Origin: UBA4971 sp900019985
GTDB lineage: Bacteria; Bacillota; SHA-98; UBA4971
DNA: 64,000 bases
Reading direction: 5' to 3'
NCBI GenBank assembly: GCA_050949175.1
Contig: JBMNFG010000009.1
Coordinates: 434,001-498,000, forward strand
Below, in pieces: positions 33,598 to 42,073 of the stretch (position 1 is its first letter; every line of letters begins with the position of its first letter). Below the pieces are notes generated by a model. It had not been told where the DNA came from. It did not search any database and worked only from the letters and a program-made list of their open reading frames with translations. The position numbers were made by a program, and so were the translations under genes.

Positions 33598-34691
33598 CTC
33601 CTGCCGGTACTTCGGCCTTCTCGGATTCGGGAGGCCAAAAGTAAGATCAAAGGTACAACGAATAAGAGAAGGCCGCTGTAGGTTTTAACTACCATAAAGT
33701 CAATATGCGTTGTTTGAGGCACGTCTGAAGGCACAAACGCAAGGGTGAATTGAAGGATGGCAAGTGCAGGCAAGAGGGGTTTGTGAGACGGAAGCCTTAA
33801 CATGTCTTTGGCGATTACAGCCGATGTGTATCCGCTAAGTGCCAGATGGATACATGCACTGATAACCCAGAGAAACACGAAGGCTACTTCAACACGTTGA
33901 AAGAACCGACCCATATATATCAGGGTCGAGGCCTCGTACCCCGGATAGGATATGTGTAAGCTCAAAGGATAAGGAAATACCGCTGAATAATTGAGTGTTG
34001 ATACAACGACGAAAACAGCTGATACCAGGAGACTTACAATTCCCATCCTCTGCACTTTGTCTGATTCGTTGAGCTGTCCCGCTATGATGCAGAGAAATAT
34101 GATTTCTCCTGCGATTCCCGAGTGAATTATGCCGTTATAAACAAGCTTCCCGATGCCCGGCCCAAACAAGGGAAATATCGTGTCAAAGTTGCTTTGAGGC
34201 AGCAGCAGCACATTGAGGACAATAAGCGTTCCGATAATAAGCGGCATGCCCACCAGAGAGGCTCTGGTTATGGCTTCAAGCCCCGCAGATATGGCAACAA
34301 GGGTTGCAATGATGAAGACTCCCATGATTACCGAAAGCGGAGTGCGGGGAAGCAGCGAGGTGCTGACTGTCTCTGAGAATTCTCGGATTGAAAAGATCGT
34401 AGTTGCGAAGAAGAAAGCGAAATACCCGAGCGAGGCGATTATGCCGAATATTGGTCCGCCTGCTTCCTCACTTGCTTCCACAATGTTCTTTCCCGGGTAC
34501 CGTCTTAGGAGTGCTACTATTATGAGAAATCCCAAGGTTGCAGTGGCAAAGCTTATGGCAGGCACTATCCATGCTGCAGTTTGGCCCAGCTCAGCCATGT
34601 GCTGGGGAAAGGAGATCAAGAGTTTTGCTGAAAGAAAGTAGATTGTGGCTGCTATCGCTTCTCTGGTGCCGATACTGTCTTTACTGCCCAT
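33594..34691 (-). CDS. gerB: Spore germination permease (GerB subunit)
   Basis: 365 residues on the - strand from ATG 34691, which has AAAAAGGAGAAGG upstream; an ATG six codons earlier is possible. About ten hydrophobic segments and the family start IGTREAIAATIYFLSAKLLISFPQ identify a GerAB-like member of the APC permease superfamily. It is the germinant-binding or transport component of the receptor. It overlaps gerA by 11 bases and gerC by four, implying a tightly coupled operon. Confidence 0.93.
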   Translation of the reverse strand: MGSKDSIGTREAIAATIYFLSAKLLISFPQHMAELGQTAAWIVPAISFATATLGFLIIVALLRRYPGKNIVEASEEAGGPIFGIIASLGYFAFFFATTIFSIREFSETVSTSLLPRTPLSVIMGVFIIATLVAISAGLEAITRASLVGMPLIIGTLIVLNVLLLPQSNFDTIFPLFGPGIGKLVYNGIIHSGIAGEIIFLCIIAGQLNESDKVQRMGIVSLLVSAVFVVVSTLNYSAVFPYPLSLHISYPGYEASTLIYMGRFFQRVEVAFVFLWVISACIHLALSGYTSAVIAKDMLRLPSHKPLLPALAILQFTLAFVPSDVPQTTHIDFMVVKTYSGLLLFVVPLILLLASRIREGRSTGRR

Positions 34692-36819
34692 TTCCTTCTC
34701 CTTTTTCATTTTTCGATTTTCCTACCTTACCCCAATGGCTATTCCCAATCCACTTTCTGGATATCTTAGGTTGCCTTTGTTTTTGCTGTGGCTTGAGGTA
34801 AGAAGGACGGGTCTCTGACTTCCACAGAGGGTACCGGAAAAGCGCATCTCCGCTGGAGCGTGTGTGCGGTGCCACAGGCGACATGTACGGTATGCCAAAG
34901 GATTTGAGGTTTACATATGTTACAAGCTGGACAAACACGCCCACCGCAACACCGTAGAAGCCTAAAGCTGCAGCCAGGACTATATACACAAAGCGGTAGA
35001 TGCGAATGGCGAAAGACATGTTGAAATTGGGGACTGCGAACGCACCCAGAGCGGTAATGGCTACGATTACTACCAGTATCGGGCTGACTATTGATGCTGC
35101 GACAGCTGCCTGGCCCAGGATAAGTGCGCCCACTATCCCAAGGGTGGGTCCGATTACGCCCGGAATACGAATCCCTGCTTCCCGTATCAGTTCGATGGAG
35201 ATCTCCATTATCAGCACTTCAATCACTGTGGGGAAAGGGACTTTTTCGCGACTGGCAGCTATCGCCAGAAGGAGGTCGGTCGGGATCATTTCCGGATGGA
35301 AATTGGTTAGAGCCACGTAGACAGCAGGTAGGAATATGGCCAGGATAAGGGCGACCGTCCTGACTATCCGGAGAAAAGCGCCAAAAGGCCATCTTAGGAA
35401 ATAGTCTTCAGCTGACTGCAGGAGCGACCAGAAGGTTGCAGGCACCACCAATGCGAAGGGACTGCCGTCCAATAAGATTCCAACGTGTCCTTCTGCGAGA
35501 AATGCTGCCATCCTGTCAGGCCGCTCTGTGGAGAGGGTTTGCGGCGCAAGAACAAACGGCTTTTCCTCTATGAACTGCTCAAGTATGCCTGTATCCTGCA
35601 TATGGTCTGACTTGGACTCATTGATCCTTTTTCTGACTTCATCTACCAGCTGCGGATTGGTCAGGCCTTCTATGTAAAGAATTGCGCAGCCTGTTCTCGA
35701 AAGCGTGCCTACTTTGATCATTTCAGTTATCAGGTCCGGGGTTTGTAGCCTTCTTCGTATCAACGCCAGATTGCTTCTTAAAGTCTCATTGAAGGCTTCC
35801 TGAGGGCCTCTGACCACCATTTCTGCTGAAGGTCGGTCTATTGACCTGTGTTCCCATTGTCGGGTCTCTATGGAGAGAGCGATGTCACTGCCTTCAATAA
35901 GCAGGCAGGTAGCGCCTGAAAGAACAGCTTCTATTATCGCTCTTAAGTTGTTGCTTTCCGTTATTTGATTGCCGGGCAGGAGCCTTCTTTTGACCGCTTC
36001 CAGGCGGTTCAATGTTCCCTCTTTATCGTCCAGATGTGCTATGAGCATAAGAGGTTGAAGTATAGAGAAGTCGATGGCGTCTTTGCCTGCCAACCCATCC
36101 ATAAATACAATCGCAGCCTTTGTCACAGGCTCTGTGGGTATGTCGAATTCCCTTACCACCACGTCTGCGTTGGTGCCATAGTGAAGGATCTTCTTCAGCA
36201 TTTCCAGGTTTGTATCGAGGTCATTTGTGAGGGGTTTTACCTCGTCTTCTCTTGCCTCGTCTTGGCTTGTTTCATCTTTATTTGCTTTTTCCGCATGAAG
36301 GTGGCCTTTGCGTCGGCACTTCCCGGCTCTGGCCGGTTCGTCCTCGGGATGAAAATCTTCAGATGATGTTTCAAAGGTTAAGATATCCAGGTAGCTTTCA
36401 GGTGATATCGCTGATGGAAGAGTACCCGGTTGAGCCGAAGATGCATCCGGGGAGCGCTCGATAACCAACGGCCGGACGAATCCGAATCCCGGCTTCGGTT
36501 TGACACCCCGAAGCCGCTTCGGTTCCATCTTGTTCAAACCGGATCGAACTTTTGAGCCTGAACGAACCTTTAGTCGGGATCGTGTCTTACGTCTGGCTTC
36601 TATACGTTCTCTATCGGGTTTTTCATCATGCTTACGCTGTGTCTCGTGTTTATCCCGTCTATCCGTTCTGTCCCGCCTATCAGTTCCGTCCCGTCTATCC
36701 GGTCTGCCCCGGCCGTCATGGCCCGTCCCTTGCGCTGTCCGGTACTGGTTTCCATCTTCCGGAGGATCAAATGACAGAAAGGAGATAAGCTTCTGAAGCA
36801 ACATGTGAATTAATTCCAC
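34681..36819 (-). CDS. gerA: Spore germination protein, GerA subunit with long charged N-terminal extension
   Basis: 712 residues on the - strand from GTG 36819, six bases after GGAGGT. The GerA domain starts near residue 200 (TNLEMLKKILHYGTNADVVVREF) and includes the usual cytosolic part and five to six C-terminal membrane segments (FGAFLRIVRTVALILAIFLPAVYVAL and others). Residues about 28-195 are unusual: highly charged, with three DRRDxT repeats encoded by an 18-base tandem repeat. Usual GerA proteins are about 480-550 residues, so this is a large addition. It is the first gene of a gerA-gerB-gerC operon. Confidence 0.92.
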   Translation of the reverse strand: MELIHMLLQKLISFLSFDPPEDGNQYRTAQGTGHDGRGRPDRRDGTDRRDRTDRRDKHETQRKHDEKPDRERIEARRKTRSRLKVRSGSKVRSGLNKMEPKRLRGVKPKPGFGFVRPLVIERSPDASSAQPGTLPSAISPESYLDILTFETSSEDFHPEDEPARAGKCRRKGHLHAEKANKDETSQDEAREDEVKPLTNDLDTNLEMLKKILHYGTNADVVVREFDIPTEPVTKAAIVFMDGLAGKDAIDFSILQPLMLIAHLDDKEGTLNRLEAVKRRLLPGNQITESNNLRAIIEAVLSGATCLLIEGSDIALSIETRQWEHRSIDRPSAEMVVRGPQEAFNETLRSNLALIRRRLQTPDLITEMIKVGTLSRTGCAILYIEGLTNPQLVDEVRKRINESKSDHMQDTGILEQFIEEKPFVLAPQTLSTERPDRMAAFLAEGHVGILLDGSPFALVVPATFWSLLQSAEDYFLRWPFGAFLRIVRTVALILAIFLPAVYVALTNFHPEMIPTDLLLAIAASREKVPFPTVIEVLIMEISIELIREAGIRIPGVIGPTLGIVGALILGQAAVAASIVSPILVVIVAITALGAFAVPNFNMSFAIRIYRFVYIVLAAALGFYGVAVGVFVQLVTYVNLKSFGIPYMSPVAPHTRSSGDALFRYPLWKSETRPSYLKPQQKQRQPKISRKWIGNSHWGKVGKSKNEKGEGNGQ
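36653..36706 (-). repeat. Three 18-base tandem repeats inside gerA
   Basis: Three adjacent copies (36653-36670, 36671-36688, 36689-36706) of a unit close to TCCCGTCTATCCGTTCTG. Read on the - strand they encode DRRDGT, DRRDRT and DRRDKH. Copies differ at two to four positions. Such repeats can vary in number between strains. Confidence 0.85.
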
Positions 36820-36871
36820 AAAGGAACCTCCGCTTATACCGCTTATCGCTAACATGTGGATTGCTTAGTTT

Positions 36872-36901
36872 AGGTATTCCCCTGCCGTGCTCAAGTATTC
36901 C
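36872..36901 (-). promoter_or_regulatory. Putative forespore (SigG-like) promoter of the ger operon
   Basis: On the - strand, GGAATA (36901-36896), 17 bases, then AATACCT (36878-36872), compared with the SigG pattern TGAATA-N17/18-CATACTA. The -35 matches 5 of 6, the -10 only 4 of 7. Start of transcription near 36865 would leave a leader of about 46 bases before gerA. ger operons are forespore-expressed in Bacillus, which fits, but the match is only moderate. Confidence 0.35.
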
Positions 36902-37071
36902 CGCAGGTGGTCGAGTCTCGCCCATCAAACCCTTGACCTGTGGTGGAAAAAGGATCTCGACCACCCCGGTGGGATCTGTGGCGGAAATCTTGCCACGGAG
37001 AGTGCATACGGTGGACGAAAGCAGTACATCACTTCCAGAAATAAGACAAGGCAAAAGTAAGAGAATGTCCG

Positions 37072-37100
37072 TTGATATGGGTATGGTAGTGTGGTATACT
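37072..37100 (+). promoter_or_regulatory. SigA-type promoter of rpsB
   Basis: TTGATA (37072-37077), 17 bases, TATACT (37095-37100). A near-consensus promoter with a leader of about 109 bases before rpsB. It separates the divergent ger operon from the rpsB-tsf unit. The rest of 36856-37071 holds no gene that I can support. Confidence 0.75.
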
Positions 37101-37131
37101 ACGCATTAGCGTTATCACGCACGTTCCGAGA

Positions 37132-37169
37132 CCTTGGTATCGGTGCCCGTCATCCGGGTTATACCAGGG
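37132..37169 (+). promoter_or_regulatory. Structured rpsB mRNA leader
   Basis: CCTTGGTAT (37132-37140) pairs with ATACCAGGG (37161-37169) over nine positions with one G-U, and an inner CCCG/CGGG hairpin closes the loop. No T-run follows, so it is not a terminator. It lies between the rpsB promoter and its ribosome site and may be an autoregulatory ribosomal-protein leader (S2); that role is inferred from position only. Confidence 0.5.
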
Positions 37170-37215
37170 AATGAAGGGAGCGGAGGAAAAAACCGAACAG
37201 GGAGGAGGTGAGAGT

Positions 37216-38052
37216 ATGGCAGTAGTCACTATGAAGCAACTGCTTGAGGCCGGCGTCCATTTCGGGCATCAGACCAGGCGTTGGAATCCCAAGATGAAGC
37301 CATATATCTTCACCGAGCGTAATGGAATTTACATTATCGATCTGCAGAAGACTGTGAAGATGATGGAAGACGCCTATGCATTCGTCAGGGATGTAGTGGC
37401 GGATGGAGGAACCGTACTGTTCGTCGGCACGAAGAAGCAGGCTCAAAACACCATCAGAGAGGAAGCTGAACGGTGTGGCATGTTCTACGTTAACGTACGA
37501 TGGCTAGGTGGAATGCTCACCAACTTCCAGACTATAAGAAAGCGGGTTCAGAGGCTTCAAGAGATTGAAGATATGGAAGCCGACGGCTCCCTTGAGCTGC
37601 GTCCGAAGAAGGAAGTCCTTCAGATTCTGAAAGAAAAGGAGAAGCTCGAGAAGTTTCTAGGTGGCGTTCGTGAGATGACGGAATTGCCAGATGCAGTCTT
37701 CGTAGTGGATCCGCGTAAGGAGCGAATAGCAGTGCAAGAAGCGAGGAAGCTCAATATCCCGATAGTCGCAATCGTTGACACAAATTGTGATCCCGACGAA
37801 GTCGACTACATCATCCCCGGCAATGACGACGCTATCCGTGCTATCAAACTGATATGTGGCAAGATATCAGACGCAGTCATTGAAGGCCTGGAAGGCATGG
37901 ATGCAGGAGTGGAGGAATCCGCATCTCCGGTTGGCGAAATCAGGGAAGATGAGATTGCCGGTGAGATTCAAGACAGCGTAACTGACGTTGTTGAGATGCC
38001 TCTTGACAATGATGTCGTAGAAATAGTCAAGATGGATGACTTTAACAATTAA
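37216..38052 (+). CDS. rpsB: Ribosomal protein S2
   Basis: 278 residues from ATG 37216 with GGAGGAGGTG upstream (the upstream ATG at 37171 is in the structured leader). MKQLLEAGVHFGHQTRRWNPKM, GGMLTNFQTI and PDAVFVVDPRKE are uS2 signatures. A C-terminal acidic tail of about 50 residues extends beyond the usual end near IPGNDDAIRAIKLIC. It is the first gene of rpsB-tsf-pyrH-frr. Confidence 0.96.
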   Translation: MAVVTMKQLLEAGVHFGHQTRRWNPKMKPYIFTERNGIYIIDLQKTVKMMEDAYAFVRDVVADGGTVLFVGTKKQAQNTIREEAERCGMFYVNVRWLGGMLTNFQTIRKRVQRLQEIEDMEADGSLELRPKKEVLQILKEKEKLEKFLGGVREMTELPDAVFVVDPRKERIAVQEARKLNIPIVAIVDTNCDPDEVDYIIPGNDDAIRAIKLICGKISDAVIEGLEGMDAGVEESASPVGEIREDEIAGEIQDSVTDVVEMPLDNDVVEIVKMDDFNN

Positions 38053-38097
38053 TGACTTCGGTAATGACCGATACTCGAATACAAGGAGGTAGGACTT

Positions 38098-38730
38098 GTG
38101 GCTATTAAGGCCGAGGATGTCAAGAAACTACGTGAAAAAACCGGCGCCGGCATGATGGATTGCAAGAAGGCTCTTGCTGAAACCGGCGGTGATATGGAAA
38201 AGGCCGTGGCCTATCTCCGTGAGAAGGGCCTCGCAAGAATGGTGAGGAGAGCCGACAGGGTGGCTGCAGAAGGGATCGTGGAAGCTTATATCCACCACGG
38301 AAGTAAAGTAGGAGTCCTCGTTGAAGTCAATTGTGAAACTGACTTCGTGGCAAGGACGGATGATTTCCGTGCCCTTGCAAAAGAGATTGCTCTTCAGGTT
38401 GCAGCATCCAAGCCTCTTTTCGTATCCAGAGAAGATGTTCCTGAAGAGCTTATTGAGAACGAAAAGGCGATCTTGAAGGCTCAGGCATTGAATGAAGGTA
38501 AACCAGAGCATATTGCAGAAAAGATCGTTGAAGGCCGAATTGTAAAGTTCTATCAAGAAGTCTGTCTTCTGGAACAGCCTTACATCCGTGATTCCGAGAA
38601 AACCATATACGATCTGCTCATGGAAGTCTCAGCTAAGACCGGAGAAAAGATGGAGATTAAACGGTTTGTCAGATTTGAAGTCGGAGAAGGAATTGACCCT
38701 GCTGACAAACCACAGTGCGCTATAGGCTAG
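38098..38730 (+). CDS. tsf: Elongation factor Ts
   Basis: 210 residues from GTG 38098 behind AAGGAGGT. UBA-like N-terminus (VKKLREKTGAGMMDCKKALAE) and the TDFVARTDDF motif that contacts EF-Tu are present. At 210 residues it is the short form, with a shortened C-terminal core compared with the approximately 290 residues of Bacillus. It exchanges GDP for GTP on EF-Tu. Confidence 0.95.
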   Translation: MAIKAEDVKKLREKTGAGMMDCKKALAETGGDMEKAVAYLREKGLARMVRRADRVAAEGIVEAYIHHGSKVGVLVEVNCETDFVARTDDFRALAKEIALQVAASKPLFVSREDVPEELIENEKAILKAQALNEGKPEHIAEKIVEGRIVKFYQEVCLLEQPYIRDSEKTIYDLLMEVSAKTGEKMEIKRFVRFEVGEGIDPADKPQCAIG

Positions 38731-38763
38731 TCAGTGATATTTGGGAGAAGGGAATGGCGGAGG

Positions 38764-39495
38764 GTGAGAGAATCCCTGGATATTCCGAAATACAAAAGGA
38801 TTTTACTGAAGCTGTCAGGCGAGGCACTGGCCGGGGAGAAAGGTTACGGAATAGATCTTAATGTCGTGCGTAAGATCGCAGAGGAGATCCGTTCTGTACG
38901 GAACTTGGGTGTGGAAACAGGAGTTGTTGTAGGCGGCGGGAACATTTGGCGCGGTGTTCAAGCCCAGGCTAGCGGTATGGATAGAGCTACCGCTGACTAT
39001 ATGGGCATGCTTGCGACAATAATAAATGCTTTATCCCTGCAGGATTGCCTGGAGAAGCTCGGAGTTGATACACGGGTTCAAACAGCCATAGAGATGCGGG
39101 CGGTTGCCGAACCGTACATTCGAAGAAGGGCTATTCGTCATTTGGAAAAGGGAAGAGTAGTGATCTTCGCAGGCGGGACAGGCAACCCGTATTTTTCTAC
39201 TGACACTGCAGCAGCTCTCCGCGCCGCTGAGATTGAAGCCGAGGTTTTGTTGATGGCAAAGAGGGTTGACGGAGTGTATGACAGAGATCCTCTTGCAGAC
39301 CCCAATGCCAAGCAGTTTAAATGCCTGAAATATCTTGAGGTGATAGAAAAAGGCCTCGGAGTCATGGATTCAACTGCAGCCTCTGTTTGTATGGATAACG
39401 GAATTCCTATCGTCGTTTTCAACCTGATGAGGTCAGGGAATGTAAAAAGGGTCGTTCTCGGAGAAGATATCGGCACCGAAATCAGGGGGGAGTAA
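38764..39495 (+). CDS. pyrH: Uridylate kinase
   Basis: 243 residues from GTG 38764 (MRESLDIPKYKRILLKLSGEAL), with GAAGGGAA upstream; a GTG at 38734 without a ribosome site is the alternative. Motifs VGGGNIWRGVQA, DYMGMLATIINALSLQ and FAGGTGNPYFSTDTAAALRA define bacterial UMP kinase of the amino-acid-kinase family. It makes UDP from UMP and is usually hexameric and UTP-inhibited. Confidence 0.94.
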   Translation: MRESLDIPKYKRILLKLSGEALAGEKGYGIDLNVVRKIAEEIRSVRNLGVETGVVVGGGNIWRGVQAQASGMDRATADYMGMLATIINALSLQDCLEKLGVDTRVQTAIEMRAVAEPYIRRRAIRHLEKGRVVIFAGGTGNPYFSTDTAAALRAAEIEAEVLLMAKRVDGVYDRDPLADPNAKQFKCLKYLEVIEKGLGVMDSTAASVCMDNGIPIVVFNLMRSGNVKRVVLGEDIGTEIRGE

Positions 39496-39496
39496 T

Positions 39497-40054
39497 ATGC
39501 CTGACGACGATTACCGCAAGACTGAAGAAAGAATGAAGGACGTTATAGAGGCAACCCGAAGGGAGTTTGCGTCTATCAGGACAGGAAGGGCGAATCCTGC
39601 CTTGCTGGACAGGGTTAGCGTGGAGGCTTACGGTGATATCTACCCCATTAACCAGGTGGCCAGTATTTCTGTGCCTGAACCTCGCCTTCTCGTGATTCAA
39701 CCATGGGATCGCACACTCGTCCCTAGTATCGAGCGCGCCATTCTCAAGTCGGATCTTGCTTTGACACCTATGAGCGATGGATCCATAATCAGAATACCCA
39801 TTCCTGCCCTTACTGAAGACAGACGCCGCGAGTTGGTCAAGATGGCGAAAAAGATCGCGGAAGATATGCGGGTTCGTATACGCAATATCAGGCGTGAAGC
39901 CATTGACATCCTACGTGAACAAGAGAAAAACAAAGAGATCACAGAGGATGACCTCAGGCATGGACAGGAAGATATTCAAAAACTGACAGATAGATTCATT
40001 GCCGAGATCGACAGTTTGCTCGAAGCTAAGGAAGCTGAAATCACGGAATTTTGA
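39497..40054 (+). CDS. frr: Ribosome recycling factor
   Basis: 185 residues, the family's usual length, from ATG 39497 two bases after pyrH ends, behind GGGGGGAG. FASIRTGRANPALLDRV, VSVPEPRLL-like SISVPEPRLLVIQPWD and the C-terminal helical hairpin identify RRF, which with EF-G splits post-termination ribosomes. Confidence 0.96.
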   Translation: MPDDDYRKTEERMKDVIEATRREFASIRTGRANPALLDRVSVEAYGDIYPINQVASISVPEPRLLVIQPWDRTLVPSIERAILKSDLALTPMSDGSIIRIPIPALTEDRRRELVKMAKKIAEDMRVRIRNIRREAIDILREQEKNKEITEDDLRHGQEDIQKLTDRFIAEIDSLLEAKEAEITEF

Positions 40055-40069
40055 GGGGAGGTGGCCGGA

Positions 40070-40243
40070 TTGCCACATTACATCACAGATGATTGCACTA
40101 AGTGCGGAACATGTGCTGATGTATGCCCGTTTGAAGCCATCAGCGAGGGGGAGGACAAGTACGTAATAGACCCTGACATCTGCACAGACTGTGGAATATG
40201 TGCGGAAGAGTGCCCGGACGGCGCAATCATAGAGGAAGAATAA
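40070..40243 (+). CDS. 2[4Fe-4S] ferredoxin
   Basis: 57 residues from TTG 40070 with GGGGAGGTGG upstream. Two CxxCxxCxxxCP motifs: DDCTKCGTCADVCPFEAI and DICTDCGICAEECPDGAI, the clostridial ferredoxin pattern. It is a soluble low-potential electron carrier, a likely partner for hydrogenase and Nfn enzymes further down. It sits between frr and uppS, not a usual position for a ferredoxin, and is followed by a terminator. Confidence 0.93.
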   Translation: MPHYITDDCTKCGTCADVCPFEAISEGEDKYVIDPDICTDCGICAEECPDGAIIEEE

Positions 40244-40266
40244 TTAGTAGAATCCTGATCTTCAAA

Positions 40267-40298
40267 GGGGAGGTTTACCTCCCCTAAAGATTTTATAT
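40267..40298 (+). terminator. Rho-independent terminator after the ferredoxin gene
   Basis: Stem GGGGAGG (40267-40273), loop TTTA, CCTCCCC (40278-40284), followed by TAAAGATTTTATAT. It ends the rpsB-tsf-pyrH-frr-ferredoxin unit. Confidence 0.7.
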
Positions 40299-40351
40299 AG
40301 GCGATATTTGCTTGACATATCAATTAGACTGAGGAGGTTTACGCTACAGAG

Positions 40352-41185
40352 GTGGAAAGGAACGTCTTTTCACGATTGCTTTCAGGCATAAGACGACTCC
40401 TGAAACAACGTGCAGGTGCACCTGGAGAACAGCATGTCGGTGACATGGCGGACGACGTAGACTCCCTGAAAGAAAAGGTCTCCCAGGGTAAGCTGCCTGT
40501 GCATGTAGGGATAATCATGGACGGAAACGGAAGGTGGGCTAAGAGGAGAGGCCTTCCACGGCTGTCAGGCCATGCAGCAGGCGGTAGAAAAGCCGAGGAG
40601 ATCGTCAAGTTCGCCCAGGACGTAGGCATAAAACACATAACGCTTTATGTATTCTCCACTGAAAACTGGAGGAGGCCCAAGGACGAAGTCGACGGGCTTA
40701 TGAACCTTCTCGTTGATATGTTTGAGAAGAGATTTGACGACTTGGTTAATTACGGGGCAAAGATAAGGATTATTGGACGTCGTGACAGGTTGCCCCATAA
40801 TGTGCTTCGTGCAATAATGAATGTTGAAGAGAGAACAAGAACAAATAGCAGGATATCGGTGAATCTTGCCATAGACTACGGCGGCCGCGACGAGATTAAG
40901 AGGGCTTTTCAACGACTGGCGAAAAAGGCGGCTCTAGGTGAGATTTCCCCTGATGATATTGGTGAGGAAGATATAAGTTCTCATCTTGACACCTCCGGTG
41001 TCCCTGATCCTGATCTAATAATCCGCACAGGCGGGGAGAAGAGGATATCCAACTTTCTCATCTGGCAATCCGCCTATGCTGAGCTGGTGGTCACACCTGT
41101 TCTCTGGCCGGACTTTTCTCGACAGGATTTGCTTATGGCAATATCAGAGTATCAGCAGAGGGATCGAAGATTCGGGAGCGTGTAG
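40352..41185 (+). CDS. uppS: Undecaprenyl diphosphate synthase
   Basis: 277 residues from GTG 40352. The catalytic core begins near residue 50 (VHVGIIMDGNGRWAKRRG) and includes LYVFSTENWRRP and the C-terminal DLIIRTGGEKRISNFLIWQSAYAEL. The first about 50 residues are a basic and acidic extension absent from most UppS; ATG 40445 would remove it but lacks a ribosome site. It condenses eight IPP with FPP to make the C55 lipid carrier. Confidence 0.94.
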   Translation: MERNVFSRLLSGIRRLLKQRAGAPGEQHVGDMADDVDSLKEKVSQGKLPVHVGIIMDGNGRWAKRRGLPRLSGHAAGGRKAEEIVKFAQDVGIKHITLYVFSTENWRRPKDEVDGLMNLLVDMFEKRFDDLVNYGAKIRIIGRRDRLPHNVLRAIMNVEERTRTNSRISVNLAIDYGGRDEIKRAFQRLAKKAALGEISPDDIGEEDISSHLDTSGVPDPDLIIRTGGEKRISNFLIWQSAYAELVVTPVLWPDFSRQDLLMAISEYQQRDRRFGSV

Positions 41186-41220
41186 GCTGCCACGGATCAG
41201 TTTGATAGGAGGATTCTGAT

Positions 41221-42036
41221 TTGAACCAGAGAGTTTTAAGTGCACTCATTGCAATACCCATTGCACTCTTGGTCATTATTCTAGGTAGAGCCTATCTTGC
41301 CGCTGCTTTGCTTGTATTCGGAATACTGGCTGCAAGAGAGTTCTACAGTCTGGCTCAATTATCAGGTTACAGTCCTGCGAACTACGTAGGGATCTTAGGC
41401 ATAGTCGCTTTTGTCACCTTCGGTTATCTGGGAATGCATCAGAGCATAGGCTTTGTTGTAGCTCTTTTGGTCGTCCTCAGCCTCGTGTTTCAGACACTCA
41501 CCTTGGGAGGCCAAAAATCTATTGCCAATTCTGCCATTACCTTGCTGGGATCTGTCTATATCGGCCTGCCTATGGCCAGCGCTGTGATGTTGCGGCATAC
41601 CGGCGAAAACGGGGCAGGCTTTGGCTATCTTCTGGTTGCCATACTTACTGTATGGGCCACAGACACAGGAGCATATTTCGGCGGCAAGGCCTTTGGCAAG
41701 CGAAAGCTGGCACCTAAACTCAGCCCGAATAAGACTTGCGAAGGAGCGATTATAGGCTTAGCTTGCGGCGTGGCAGCAGGTGTCATTGTAAGGTGGCTGG
41801 GTTCTCTCCTCATGTGGTGGCCGCACCTTGGTTTTGGCCACAGTCTTATCCTGGCTGTCATAACTTCGGTTTCGGGACAAATGGGCGACTTGGCTGAATC
41901 AGCATTTAAGCGAAGTGCAGAGGTTAAAGATTCAGGTGTCTTTATGCCGGGCCATGGTGGAGTTTTGGACAGACTTGACAGCTTGCTTCTTTCCATCCCG
42001 TTAGTGTACTATTATGTACGACTCTTCTTGTCCTGA
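41221..42036 (+). CDS. cdsA: Phosphatidate cytidylyltransferase
   Basis: 271 residues from TTG 41221 behind AGGAGG. Eight or so membrane segments and the C-terminal signature SAEVKDSGVFMPGHGGVLDRLDSLL (in two halves). It makes CDP-diacylglycerol from phosphatidate and CTP. uppS-cdsA-dxr-rseP is a conserved order; here a YtvI-like gene is inserted before dxr. Confidence 0.94.
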   Translation: MNQRVLSALIAIPIALLVIILGRAYLAAALLVFGILAAREFYSLAQLSGYSPANYVGILGIVAFVTFGYLGMHQSIGFVVALLVVLSLVFQTLTLGGQKSIANSAITLLGSVYIGLPMASAVMLRHTGENGAGFGYLLVAILTVWATDTGAYFGGKAFGKRKLAPKLSPNKTCEGAIIGLACGVAAGVIVRWLGSLLMWWPHLGFGHSLILAVITSVSGQMGDLAESAFKRSAEVKDSGVFMPGHGGVLDRLDSLLLSIPLVYYYVRLFLS

Positions 42037-42073
42037 CTAATCTGCGCTTTTGCGCTTTTCCGAGGTAGACGCC

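Noticed and set aside
40312..40317. Perfect -35 hexamer TTGACA before uppS
   Set aside because: No acceptable -10 sequence is found 16-18 bases downstream.
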